A stretch of DNA of 11,494 nt from Ichthyophonus hoferi (Eukaryota; Opisthokonta; Ichthyosporea; Ichthyophonida; Ichthyophonidae). The position numbers were made by a program, and so were the translations under genes. Numbering within the stretch: position 1 is the stretch's first letter; each line of letters opens with the position of its first letter. The notes under the pieces were generated by a model. The model did no database searches. It saw nothing but the letters and a program-made list of their open reading frames with translations, and was not told the DNA's origin. The stretch lies in NCBI GenBank assembly GCA_002751075.1, contig NAOQ01000047.1, positions 238,371 to 249,864 on the forward strand. Direction: 5' to 3'. This document shows, piece by piece, positions 1-8,345 of this stretch.

Positions 1-45
1 TACTCCGACGTAGCAGTAGGTTCCCTCAATATACACACTGGCGTC
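1..45 (-). CDS. Possible partial exon of another minus-strand gene at the window edge
   Basis: After a TTATTAG acceptor at 47-46 the minus strand reads DASVYIEGTYCYVGV without a stop to the window edge. Composition is protein-like and less AT-rich than the next 150 bp. The pyrimidine tract is weak and no upstream exon was found, so this is tentative. Confidence 0.22.
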
Positions 46-830
46 CTAATAATACTTTACGATCAAAGGACACAAGCCCCCTAAAGACATACGTTAAAAT
101 AAGAGCTTTTAATTAATTTAAGTATTTCTTTATATAACTATAGACATTTAATATTATTGGCAATTATTATTACATATGGAGCCTGCTGGTAAAATAACTA
201 GTGTAATCTGTTGGTGTTTAACGGCAATCCAAGATGGCCTATCAAAATAGAGCGGGCTAATGGTAGAAATCCTGCGACTACATGCTAAGCCATTTCAGAT
301 CATATGTTTTGGGGTCCAGATAACACACTGCTTAGGCATCCTGCCTAAAGCAAGTCCTGTTGACTTGTTTAATAATAAAAATGTCTTAGCATATCTGTAC
401 TCCGCATATACAACGGGACACGTTAAAATGCCCTTTAATTCGGTATTCTCTCTCCTTCTAAACGAATATAGGTCACAGAAACGCTTGTGCCACTACTAAT
501 TATTCCCAACAAATATTACTTATGAACAGCTTTTTTTTCTAGTAATAAGCAAACTAAGACATAATGATTGGTGAACATCAATATTAATTTTTTTTTTAAA
601 AAACAAGTAATTTACATATATATATATATTATACATGTATTCAAGTTATGTGTATGTGCTGTGGCAATACTTTCCTATACCTCTCATCCTTACACGTACA
701 TATATATACGTGTGTACATATATGTATGCGCAGTATGTAGTAACCTTAGACTAATTATATTAATCAGGTTAAACAAATAGAAAGCTCGTTGGCTAGAGGT
801 ATGAAGGGCAGTAGAGTTGCAAACTGTTGT
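46..830. other. Intergenic region downstream of the coiled-coil gene
   Basis: No convincing gene. A plus-strand frame is open for 79 codons at 260-499 but has no recognisable domain, no splice support and ordinary composition, so I do not call it. The segment holds a small hairpin at 332-348 and AT repeats near 615-630 and 700-725. Confidence 0.55.
332..348. repeat. Short inverted repeat (hairpin)
   Basis: TTAGGCA and TGCCTAA form a perfect 7-bp stem around a TCC loop. It has no U-tract after it and no link to a gene; possible chance structure. Confidence 0.4.
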
Positions 831-836
831 TTTATT
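831..836 (-). promoter_or_regulatory. Poly(A) signal AATAAA of the coiled-coil gene
   Basis: TTTATT on the plus strand reads AATAAA in sense orientation, about 140 bp after the TAA stop. It is the first canonical signal downstream, so the 3' UTR is probably about 160 bp and the transcript ends near 810. Confidence 0.6.
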
Positions 837-974
837 GGTTTACTTCAAGTAACTGAAACCCCCTCTCCCAGCCCAACTCACTATAAATATAAAAAAATCA
901 ATGTATCATACTTCACCAATTCAAACTGATATTTTAATAATATTTTAAGTCAACATAATGATTGGGTTGGGAAA

Positions 975-1073
975 TTAGGGAGCAGTAATGTTCACAGCGG
1001 CCATCTGGTCACCCTCTGCATCCATTAAGGACAGGTGCACTGTTGGGAGACTCCAATCAAAGGCGCACTTCAG
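975..1073 (-). CDS. Terminal coding exon 11 (residues 463-494 and stop)
   Basis: The acceptor CTACACAG|CTG follows an excellent pyrimidine tract (sense CTCCTTCCTTCTCCTTCCTCC). In frame it reads LKCAFDWSLPTVHLSLMD and ends VNITAP followed by TAA. The alternating hydrophobic pattern suggests the closing strands of the C-terminal head. A poly(A) signal follows about 140 bp downstream. Confidence 0.82.
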   Translation of the reverse strand: MKCAFDWSLPTVHLSLMDAEGDQMAAVNITAP

Positions 1074-4000
1074 CTGTGTAGGAGAGAATAGGAGGAAGGA
1101 GAAGGAAGGAGTGAGTTTAGTTCACGCATGTACGTGTTGCTGTACAAAAGGGTATATAGGTAAATAGGCTGAGATGAGGATAGGAAAAATACCAGGGGGA
1201 AACAAAATAACCATGTGTAGATATATACTACCATACGCATCATTAATTATAACCACAACCAAAACCATGTTATGATTTTATCTGTATAATAACAGTATAT
1301 GTATACACTGGTCCTAAAAGATATCATATTATATAACAAACAAGTAGTGTAATCCCAGACAGTCACGGCTTATTTATAATCTAATCATGGATCTCGCAAT
1401 ATTTACTTGTAATTAGTTTGAAGGTATTTCCCCCTATATACGGTAAATCCATCGCAATCAATCATCATATATCGGTTTAAACATAATATTCATGCAAATC
1501 CTCATATATTCAAGTAGCACAGTTGGTACTATACGGTAATAGACATACGTGATATATCGAAAAATAGACAAAGAAGGAGAGGGAAGGAAGAGGGAGGGAG
1601 GATACATAGAAAGAAGAAAGAACAAGAAACAAGATACGATATGTATACCTGCACGCATTGCTCGCGAGAAGGTGCTCCACCAGTCACAAAGAGGACAGAT
1701 CCCTGAGGGCCAATCATGTGTCATTTAAGAATTGGGGAATTTTATATTATGAATATATATTTCCTTTTCAGGGTTTATATTCGTACTATTGTGATTAATT
1801 ATGTAATACAAGGATAGATTGGATATAAGCGATTAAAATGTAAATACGATTGGGCTAGAATACGATAGTATAAATCGGTGAATAACCCAATGCAATTTAA
1901 TTGCCAATTATACACGTTTAAAATAAAATAAAACAAAATAAAAATACTGGATATATATACACATATATATCTAAGTACAATCGACTAGATAAAATTATTA
2001 ATTGCTGCTATTAACAAAGACGCAAAATTTGTTTCAGTAGAACAAGAACAATTCCAATTAAGAATATGATAGGCAACCATTACCAGGTAGACCCTGTGCA
2101 CTACTACATGATTTACACTGTAAGGGCTCAGAGGGCGTATATATATATATATATATATACCTCATAACCTCTTTGTCTTGGTTCTATTGTTTACAAAAGA
2201 ATGAAAATTAACACAGGAAAGGACAATAGCCCTTAGGGGGACAGTATATATATATATATATATATAAGCAATGTCGGCTACATAAAATAAATTAATCATA
2301 GTCATTAACAAAGATGTAAAGTAGTAAAAATTACCATAGGAGGAAGGACCACAGCTTCTAGGCCGATCATCTCAGAGCTAACACCCTCGCCTGTCATATT
2401 AAGAGACCAAAACTTCAAAGACTGGGCCTCGGACTGTAGATTTAAAAGGCGGAAACTATGCTGGGCGGGGTTGACATCATCAAAGATCACCTGTATAATG
2501 CATAATAAAGGGTGGTGGAGGGAAGATAGATAGATACAACAAGGAAAGACGGGTTAGTAATCGGTCAAAAAGAATATTGTAAAAAATGTCACCAAATACT
2601 AATGAGACTAAAGATTAATTACCCAATAGGGCCTAGTTAATAAAAGGTAAAATATTTAAATGGCAAGACAGTGGCTTTATAAATTAATCTCCAAAAGGCA
2701 TATATATGTGTGTATCATAACATCAGCTCAACAATCAACCACTAACCACATACTATAAAAACATCTTACCAATCATATCGCATGGCCCAGGTGCGTTAAA
2801 GCAGCCCATGGTTGCCAGCTTAGCCTTTTATAGCTTTTTTAAACGTCATTAAGACTATTGATTTGGCTTTAAAATAAAAGAGGTCCACTATCAAAACCGC
2901 ATAAGCCTATGTAAAGGCAGCTATATAATAGCGTGAACAGATTTTCATATATGATAGGCATATTTTTTATTATAATACGTATATATAATTATAGTTGTTG
3001 CTTAGATGTAGTTATATGGTAGGATATACTCTGTATGGTTTTCAAATATAGTATATATATTTTAAACCGAATATGCTCAATCACAACCATTATAGATAGT
3101 AATAAAATAACATAAATTAAACTCAATTAAAAACCAATCAAATCAAAACATTCCCCCCACCCCTGAATACTCTTTTAGCCTCAATTTATCTCCGTCCCAG
3201 AGGACCAATGATCTACCACCTCTCATGACACTACCTAACCAACCAGCAACATGCACAACATAGGCATGGCATCAGCACTAACCAACCTTGGTAGAAGGAT
3301 CCACCACCATCTTAAAGCTGGCCACCTTATCCTCATCAATACGGCCTAACAGTTCTTCCTCGGTACATCCCAGGGCTTCAATCAACTCCCCCACTGCACT
3401 GCCAAGCTTATCACGATACATACGTAGAATATCTGTACGTGTGTTGGTGTCGTTTTTGGCCTTCTCGCGGGAATAGGCAATGCGGGCTCTGCGTGTGTAA
3501 ATAGGAAAGAGATGGATTGAAAGTTAGTGGGTCTATATATATATGAGTGTAAGTATGTTATGTATGTATGTATGTATGCAAGTAGATATATATGCAGAAA
3601 GAGATATATATAGGCCTATGAATACAACTATACATCTCCTTCTCTATCTCTGCTGTACGAGTGTATATAGCTAGGACTAGAAAGAGCACATTCCAAAATA
3701 TCAAACCATTGCATCTAGTACTATCATCTCCATTGGTGGTAGAGTAGGTTGGTCAGGTGAGTGTTATATGCTTATCTACAATAATCTTAAACATCAAAGC
3801 TTACTGGCCAGTTTTTTACTTTTAATTTTTTAAAAAATATTAAAAAATAAGGTCCAATTCACGACTAATCTTAAAATAATCAAGCAAAGGCCGCTGTCAA
3901 CCCATGAACATCAAAATATAAATGAGAACAGACTTAATCTCCTGTCTTAGTTAAAACAGTTAACCAATAAAAATCCAGACTTAAAACATAACATAGCATA

Positions 4001-7000
4001 ACATACTTCTCCACATCCTTGTGCCTTTCCATCTGGGCAGACAGGGACGTGGCCTTAGCCTCTCTTACACTCTCCGACGCCTTTTTAATCTCCTCATCCA
4101 GGGCGTTAGCTTGACCCAGCATACCTGTAACATCGACCATTTTAGAATGAATGCAATACAACAGCGAGCTTGGATTGGTGAAAGGATTATTAAAGTATTA
4201 ATTAATTAATTAAATTGTGATTTTCCCTTAAATTGTTGTTGGCGTATTATAAATATCATGGTCAATATAGAATGTATCGATACTAATGCATTTATCTATA
4301 CACAATGTAATAGACTATAGATTATGGATACTACGTGGTATATACTAAAAAGTGCACCATATACTATATACATATATGTACTGCAAAATGCCACATCAAA
4401 GCATGTACATAACTAATAATTAAGTTATAGTCAATTTACAGTATTAATAGCATACTTAAGTAATATAATAATTCATTTCTAACACAATATAATGCATAGA
4501 TAAATATGTACCAAAAAACAAAATGACAGGCAAACAAATAATTCAATCACTAATAATAATAATAATTGTAGTAATATTAATAATAGTAATAGCAATCATG
4601 ACACTACTAGTAATAATAATAAGATGTTAAATAGAATTAGTAAGCAAAAACATGGCAAATTCATATAATATCCCACAATTATATTACCTTGAAGCTCTCT
4701 ACATTTGGTCTCCAGTGAATCTAATTCTCCCTGCTGCAACGCCAACTCATCCTCTTTACTCTTGATCACATCTCTCAACGAATCAACATCAGGCCCCTCC
4801 GTCTCTAGTCTCGCCTTATTGGTTGCTAGGTGCATGGCTCGACGAGTCTCCAATCTCTTTTGGGTATCTTGATCAATCTGCAATAATACCCGGCGAAGTT
4901 GCTATATGGATGGATGGGGATGAGGTCAATATGACGTGGATTATTACTATATTAGCATAGAATCCATCTAACCTGGTAATTATCTCAATGTGTTGAGGGA
5001 GATATGACGTAAGTAAGATGCACAAACTATATCATAACATCAATATGAAGTAGAAAAACATGCTAATCACATTCCATCATAGCCTATTTAAGTACCACTA
5101 CACCCACGCTATAATATAACATAAAATTGATGTCACGCCAATATTAACGCGTCACACCCTATATATGGTATGTTGTTCAACCTACATCGGCATTCTGACG
5201 TAATTATAATACTGAGGACACTTAAACTAGGCTATAGATATATAGATACTAGATAATACAATCATAGGTGATTGATTGGTATTTACTTGCAATAGTGCTA
5301 TTATAAAGTATATGTATAGCTATAGCTATACATATAGATCTACTGACCTCCCTTGTATATGCATACATCAACATTATAGTTAATTAGACCCGTATATGGA
5401 AGGAAATAGTCAGCAACAAATAGCAATAAACATCAGCTAATAGTTAATAACTGCAGTATAGTAGTTAGTAGGTAGGGCCTAAGGCGCCTATCCTCTATTT
5501 TATAATCCATGTTGTTCCTCTTCCTACTACTTCTATTAAATTATTGGTAGTGTGAAAAAGTGCAGGTCAATATTATATAATTGTGTATGCGTACGTATTT
5601 CTATATCCATGTATAAGTATACATACACATATGCAAAGACTATAAATAACTTACATCATTCAGCTCATCAGCCAATCGCTTCTTAAGGTCACTTTGGTTA
5701 TTAACCTCGCTCTTTACGGCAATCTCTCTGGCGTTCATCTCCTCATCCACAACCAATAACTAAATATATTGATTAGTATACATCAATGAGAGATAAGAAA
5801 AAATACAACATAATATAAAATTAAAAAAATAGAAAATGAAAATGAGAATGAATGGATCTAGAGTGAACGGTGGTAAGTAGTGGAAGAGAAGGGTAGATTG
5901 TTATAGGCTATGGTATAGTTGCAGTGGGTGTATATATAAATACATGCTAGTGTGTGTAGAGATGTAGAGGCGGGGGATAAAAATAAGGCATATGTTATAG
6001 GTCTCTATATACAAGGGAAGGAGCATGTGGTTAGAGAGCTACATGGGATAGCAGGGAATATATAGGTATACTGTCATACTGCAGCATACACATGCCTATA
6101 TACATAAAAACACATATATACCTGGTCCATCTCAGCCTGGAGAGCAGCTCTAGTCTCCTTCAGGGACCCAATAGCCACTGTCATTGCCTCATTATTCTCA
6201 ATGGTCATTTTTAGTGACTGGGTTACTTCATCCGCGTTGATCTGAACCTCTTCATAATCCCTCTCGGCATCCTATCCACCCAATAATGTGTCAGTCGCCA
6301 CAGTTCTCCGCCAATAATTATATATATAGGCCCTGGGTAGGTATGTGATACAAGAAATTGAAATGTTTTAAAATAAAAAATAGTTGTAGTGTTATCTCTT
6401 AATACATTGACATGGTATTTATACTGTTATGATAACGTGAATTCTGACTACCGGACTGGAGTTCAATTAGCACTATAATGGCCCCTGTGTGAACGGTCAT
6501 GATATCATTTATCATTTATTATAGAGCTTATAATATATCATCTATCATATCATATCATATCATGATATATAATATTTCCTACTAATTAACATATAAATTT
6601 TATTGGAAGGAAAAAGATTACAAAGGACTTCAGCATTACTAATTGGATTGCTGTTATTAAATTAAAATTTAATTGACCCATTGCCGCTGACCACATTATT
6701 AATGCAGGGTAGGATTTATTATTATCTTTGAACCTAAATAGATTTTAACCTAATTAATTTAGCAGGTAAATATTACATATTGAGCTATAAATGACCCACT
6801 TGTTAGCCATTCATTTGTATATATATATATCCAGTATGTATGTATGTATATAGTGTACCTATGTATTCATATGTACCCAGATGTTATATCTGGTTTAAAG
6901 TATTTTTATATGTGTGCAGGCACTTCTCAATGTATATCATTCACATAGGCAATAACAGTATATATATATATGTGTGTGTGTATATGTTAGTGTGCATGTG

Positions 7001-8184
7001 GGTACAGGTCTGTATTTAACTCTACACCTAAATGATGAACAATGTATTGTAGGAAACGAGAAGAGAGGGGAAAGAAGAGATAAATTTAATCGGAGAGAGA
7101 TACAAAGGGAAACTGAAGAGTGAGAAGAAACTAAGTATGAATAAATAAAGGATTGAGAGAGGGACAATTTGTAAGAGAGGGCTAGCCTATATTTTTAATC
7201 GGAAAAAAAAAATTTTCCAAAAGAGAAAGAGAGAAGGCACAGATCACAGATAAAGGGAAAAGAAGTAGGAATAAATGAAAGGACTACCAAGCATACAGAC
7301 ATACATACCATATGCTTCTTGTTGGCAATGACAAGGTTCTTATCCTCTAGTAGTAGATCAACATGGGTCTGGTTGGTGTCTGCCTTCAACTGCCCTCTTC
7401 TTTTGATCTCATCGCGTGCTTGTGTCTTCGAGTCTTTCAATTTTAAGCCCGCTTCCTTGTTGTCGGTACGAAGTTTGTTGAGATTCCTGTGGGCTATCTG
7501 GAATTGCCTCTATATATGGGGAGGGAAGAGAAGGGAAGAGCGTAGTTTATGTAAAACATCAGTTGTAGAAAAGTTTTTTTTTGAAAGGTAATGGCAGACC
7601 CATGGGAGAGATAGCAATATATATATATATATATAATTTCACAATAAACTTGAGAAAATAGTAACGTATAAGTATTAATTCAACATATATAATATGTAGG
7701 TGAATAGCAAGTCATATTTGTGTAGAATAGTAACAGTGAAATAAACTTTAGCTCTCTTAGTACAGGCATATGCATTAAAGATCTATTTACAAAACATAAT
7801 AGAGAGAATAGAAAGTAAAATTACTTCTAAAGCTATTTCTTATCTTGGTAGTTTTGGTGTGTTTAACCTTTGTCAATCTCGTTAGATTGTATTTTAAATA
7901 ACTCAAAACTGTGGCTTCATAAACTACAAGTGGTGTGTACCCTAGCTAAAGAGTAATTAACAAACATCATAAACATGAAAAAGAGAGACTTCACCCACCT
8001 CTAGCTCAGACTTTTGCTGCTCAAACTGCTTTTGGGCCGCTGAAAAGCGCTCTTCTTCTTCTTGGGCAATCCTTGCCTTGTCTGCCTCTGTGGCCTCATG
8101 ACTGCTGCCAACAACACGCAGAACCTTGTCAAGGTCGTTGTTCACCAAGTTCCACTGACTCACTTCATCATTATGGTCCTCCAT
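975..8184 (-). CDS. Multi-exon gene for a 494-residue coiled-coil protein of unknown family
   Basis: Ten coding exons join as 8184-7999, 7509-7309, 6271-6122, 5759-5655, 4901-4688, 4124-4007, 3488-3287, 2490-2335, 1702-1649 and 1073-975. Every intron has GT and AG ends. Phases are 0 at all junctions except exon 6/7 (phase 1) and 7/8 (phase 2), and both sides agree. The start ATG is the first in frame: after splicing the upstream untranslated exon, a UAG precedes it. Residues about 32-325 are rich in E, K, Q, R and L and nearly free of Pro, as in a long coiled coil, with a Gly-Pro break at about 251-252. Residues about 326-494 hold alternating hydrophobic strands, two Trp and three of the four Cys, suggesting a folded head. 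There is no signal peptide or membrane segment, so it is probably intracellular. I do not recognise the family; a cytoskeletal or chromosome-segregation scaffold is inference only. Gene structure is well supported, function is not. Confidence 0.88.
1074..1648 (-). other. Intron 10 (575 bp)
   Basis: Both ends carry pyrimidine-rich sense tracts: 1561-1632 just after the donor and 1081-1110 before the acceptor. The middle is plain AT-rich sequence. Confidence 0.74.
1649..1702 (-). CDS. Coding exon 10 (residues 445-462), 54-bp micro-exon
   Basis: Acceptor GCCCTCAG|GGA and donor CAG|GTATAC, phase 0 at both ends, encoding GSVLFVTGGAPSREQCVQ. It is the shortest exon in the gene. A long pyrimidine-rich (sense strand) tract lies just after its donor, which may help define so small an exon. 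Being a multiple of three, it could be skipped without changing frame. Confidence 0.78.
2138..2159. repeat. TA microsatellite, 11 units
   Basis: Uninterrupted TA dinucleotides inside intron 9, just upstream (in sense) of the possible cassette exon. Confidence 0.95.
2245..2266. repeat. TA microsatellite, 11 units
   Basis: A second uninterrupted tract of the same length, 107 bp from the first. Confidence 0.95.
2335..2490 (-). CDS. Coding exon 9 (residues 393-444), C-terminal head
   Basis: Acceptor TATACAG|GTG and donor CCTATG|GTAATT, 156 bp, phase 0 at both ends. The peptide reads from VIFDDVNPAQHSFRLL through LKFWSLNMTGEG to EAVVLPPM, an alternation of hydrophobic strands and turns unlike the preceding coil. 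Confidence 0.84.
2491..3286 (-). other. Intron 8 (796 bp)
   Basis: The first 130 bp after the donor are G-rich in sense orientation (GGGG runs near 3154-3165), which may offset the weak GTTGGT donor. A TATA-like box, an ATG in good context and a donor-like GTAAGA occur together at 2765-2832. The rest is AT-rich. Confidence 0.72.
3287..3488 (-). CDS. Coding exon 8 (residues 325-392), end of coil and start of C-terminal head
   Basis: Acceptor CGCAG|AGCC after a CTTTCC tract and donor AAG|GTTGGT (a weak donor), 202 bp, entering in phase 2 and leaving in phase 0. A basic helical start (ARIAYSREKAKNDTN) leads to MYRDKLGSAVGELIEALG, an acidic TEEELLGRIDEDK, then a likely beta strand, ASFKMVV. This marks the change from coil to globular region. 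Confidence 0.86.
3489..4006 (-). other. Intron 7 (518 bp)
   Basis: Contains a TATG repeat at 3559-3578 and a 14-bp A/T palindrome near 3825-3840. No coding signal is seen. Confidence 0.75.
3559..3578. repeat. TATG microsatellite, 5 units
   Basis: Perfect tetranucleotide repeat in intron 7. Confidence 0.9.
4007..4124 (-). CDS. Coding exon 7 (residues 286-325), coiled coil
   Basis: Acceptor TTACAG|GTATG and donor GAGAA|GTATGT, 118 bp, entering in phase 1 and leaving in phase 2. Frame matches both neighbours: G|GT gives Gly286 and AA|A gives Lys325. The frame is also open upstream to an ATG at 4144, but the phase match and consensus acceptor favour the splice site. The peptide runs MLGQANALDE to MERHKDVEK. 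Confidence 0.82.
4125..4687 (-). other. Intron 6 (563 bp)
   Basis: Very AT-rich; carries TAA trinucleotide runs between 4551 and 4622 and an ATTA run at about 4197-4213. The pyrimidine tract before the acceptor is weak. Confidence 0.72.
4551..4622. repeat. TAA trinucleotide-rich segment
   Basis: Two pure TAA runs at the ends with imperfect TAATAG/TAATAT units between them, in intron 6. Confidence 0.8.
4688..4901 (-). CDS. Coding exon 6 (residues 215-285 and first base of codon 286), coiled coil
   Basis: Acceptor ATATAG|CAA and donor CAAG|GTAATA, 214 bp, entering in phase 0 and leaving in phase 1. It holds the only clear coil break, ETEGPDVDS around residues 248-256, then resumes as a heptad helix (KSKEDELALQ). 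One Cys lies near the end (KCREL). Confidence 0.87.
4902..5654 (-). other. Intron 5 (753 bp)
   Basis: AT-rich intron holding the 28-bp palindrome at 5309-5336. No extra exon is supported. Confidence 0.75.
5309..5336. repeat. 28-bp perfect palindrome in intron 5
   Basis: The sequence equals its own reverse complement over 28 bases, centred between 5322 and 5323 on the core TAGCTATAGCTA, with no spacer. Confidence 0.9.
5655..5759 (-). CDS. Coding exon 5 (residues 180-214), coiled coil
   Basis: Acceptor TTTAG|TTA and donor GAT|GTAAGT (the best consensus donor in the gene), 105 bp, phase 0 at both ends. It encodes a short helical piece from LLVVDEEMNA to KKRLADELND. Confidence 0.83.
5760..6121 (-). 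other. Intron 4 (362 bp)
   Basis: AT-rich, again with purines favoured on the plus strand (roughly 5780-6060), that is, pyrimidines on the transcribed message. Nothing else is recognised. Confidence 0.75.
6122..6271 (-). CDS. Coding exon 4 (residues 130-179), coiled coil
   Basis: Acceptor GGATAG|GAT and donor CAG|GTATAT, 150 bp, phase 0 at both ends. The peptide runs from DAERDYEEVQ to ALQAEMDQ, with hydrophobic residues spaced every three or four as in heptads. Confidence 0.86.
6543..6563. repeat. TATCA microsatellite, 4 units
   Basis: Perfect pentanucleotide repeat in intron 3, flanked by related ATCATTT units. Confidence 0.9.
6818..6850. repeat. TA and GTAT microsatellite
   Basis: A TA run (6818-6830) followed closely by GTAT units (6834-6850), in intron 3. 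Confidence 0.85.
6959..6986. repeat. Compound TA/TG microsatellite
   Basis: TA units, then TG units, then TA again, in intron 3. Confidence 0.88.
7309..7509 (-). CDS. Coding exon 3 (residues 63-129), coiled coil
   Basis: Acceptor ATATAG|AGG and donor ATG|GTATGT, 201 bp, phase 0 at both ends. It encodes a strongly charged helix (RQFQIAHRNL at its start, IANKKHM at its end) with no Pro, and one Gly at each of two points. The acceptor lacks a clear pyrimidine tract and lies beside a TATATA run. Confidence 0.85.
7510..7998 (-). other. Intron 2 (489 bp)
   Basis: AT-rich intron holding an AT dinucleotide repeat at about 7617-7635. No extra exon is apparent. Confidence 0.75.
7617..7635. repeat. 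AT microsatellite
   Basis: Nineteen bases of alternating A and T in intron 2. Confidence 0.9.
7999..8184 (-). CDS. Coding exon 2 (residues 1-62), contains the start codon
   Basis: The exon begins at 8186 after a pyrimidine-rich tract ending TTACAG; ATG follows two bases later. The donor is GAG|GTGGGT. It encodes an acidic N-terminus with W11, then the first coiled-coil stretch (E/Q/K-rich, from about residue 32). It ends in phase 0. Confidence 0.85.
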
Positions 8185-8345
8185 GTCTGTAACAGATAAC
8201 AGACAGATAAGAAAAGGAAGGTATTTAAAAAAATGAAAGCCCGTTTAAAAGTATACTACAACGCTTCCAAATTTAATCTTCTTCTACTCCGAAAGAAAAA
8301 ATTATACCTCTCTACAGTATTGGGCTACTACACTACACTATCATG
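8185..8345 (-). other. 5' untranslated exon 1 and 121-bp intron of the coiled-coil gene
   Basis: In sense orientation exon 1 ends AGAGAG at 8308 with donor GTATAAT. The 121-bp intron (8307-8187) ends in a pyrimidine-rich TTATCTGTTACAG. Joining them places an in-frame TAG two codons before the start ATG, so translation should begin at 8184. The 5' end of exon 1 is not visible; the transcription start is assumed to lie near 8345 or somewhat upstream. Confidence 0.6.

Larger units (their letters stand above)
1703..2334 (-). other. Intron 9 (632 bp)
   Basis: Holds two 22-bp TA repeats (2138-2159 and 2245-2266) and a possible 34-bp cassette exon at 2084-2117 with good splice signals. The remainder is AT-rich and without coding signal. 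Confidence 0.72.
6272..7308 (-). other. Intron 3 (1037 bp, the longest)
   Basis: Its first 270 bp in sense direction are strongly pyrimidine-rich (7040-7290 is purine-rich on the plus strand). Then come a TA/TG microsatellite at 6959-6986, TA and GTAT repeats at 6818-6850, and a TATCA repeat at 6543-6563. No supported exon or RNA gene is seen inside. Confidence 0.75.

Noticed and set aside
260-499. 79-codon plus-strand open frame
   Set aside because: No recognisable domain, no splice or promoter support; an open frame of this length is plausible by chance.
568-780. 70-codon plus-strand open frame
   Set aside because: It reads through TA/TG microsatellites and translates to repeated I/Y residues.
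1458-1724. Two overlapping minus-strand frames of 88 and 62 codons
   Set aside because: They are exon 10 read through into its pyrimidine-rich intron; the C/S/P/F-rich tails come from that tract.
3288-3476. 62-codon plus-strand frame
   Set aside because: Antisense shadow of coding exon 8.
2335-3488. Resemblance of the C-terminal region to the kinetochore protein Spc25 (YRDKLG followed by a strand and an NP turn)
   Set aside because: The likeness is a few residues recalled from human SPC25. The usual closing helices are absent, the protein is over twice as long, and no alignment could be run. Left as a hypothesis only.
6937-7167. 76-codon minus-strand frame rich in S and L
   Set aside because: Translation of the pyrimidine-rich part of intron 3 and a microsatellite; low complexity.
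7319-7591. 90-codon plus-strand frame
   Set aside because: Antisense shadow of coding exon 3.
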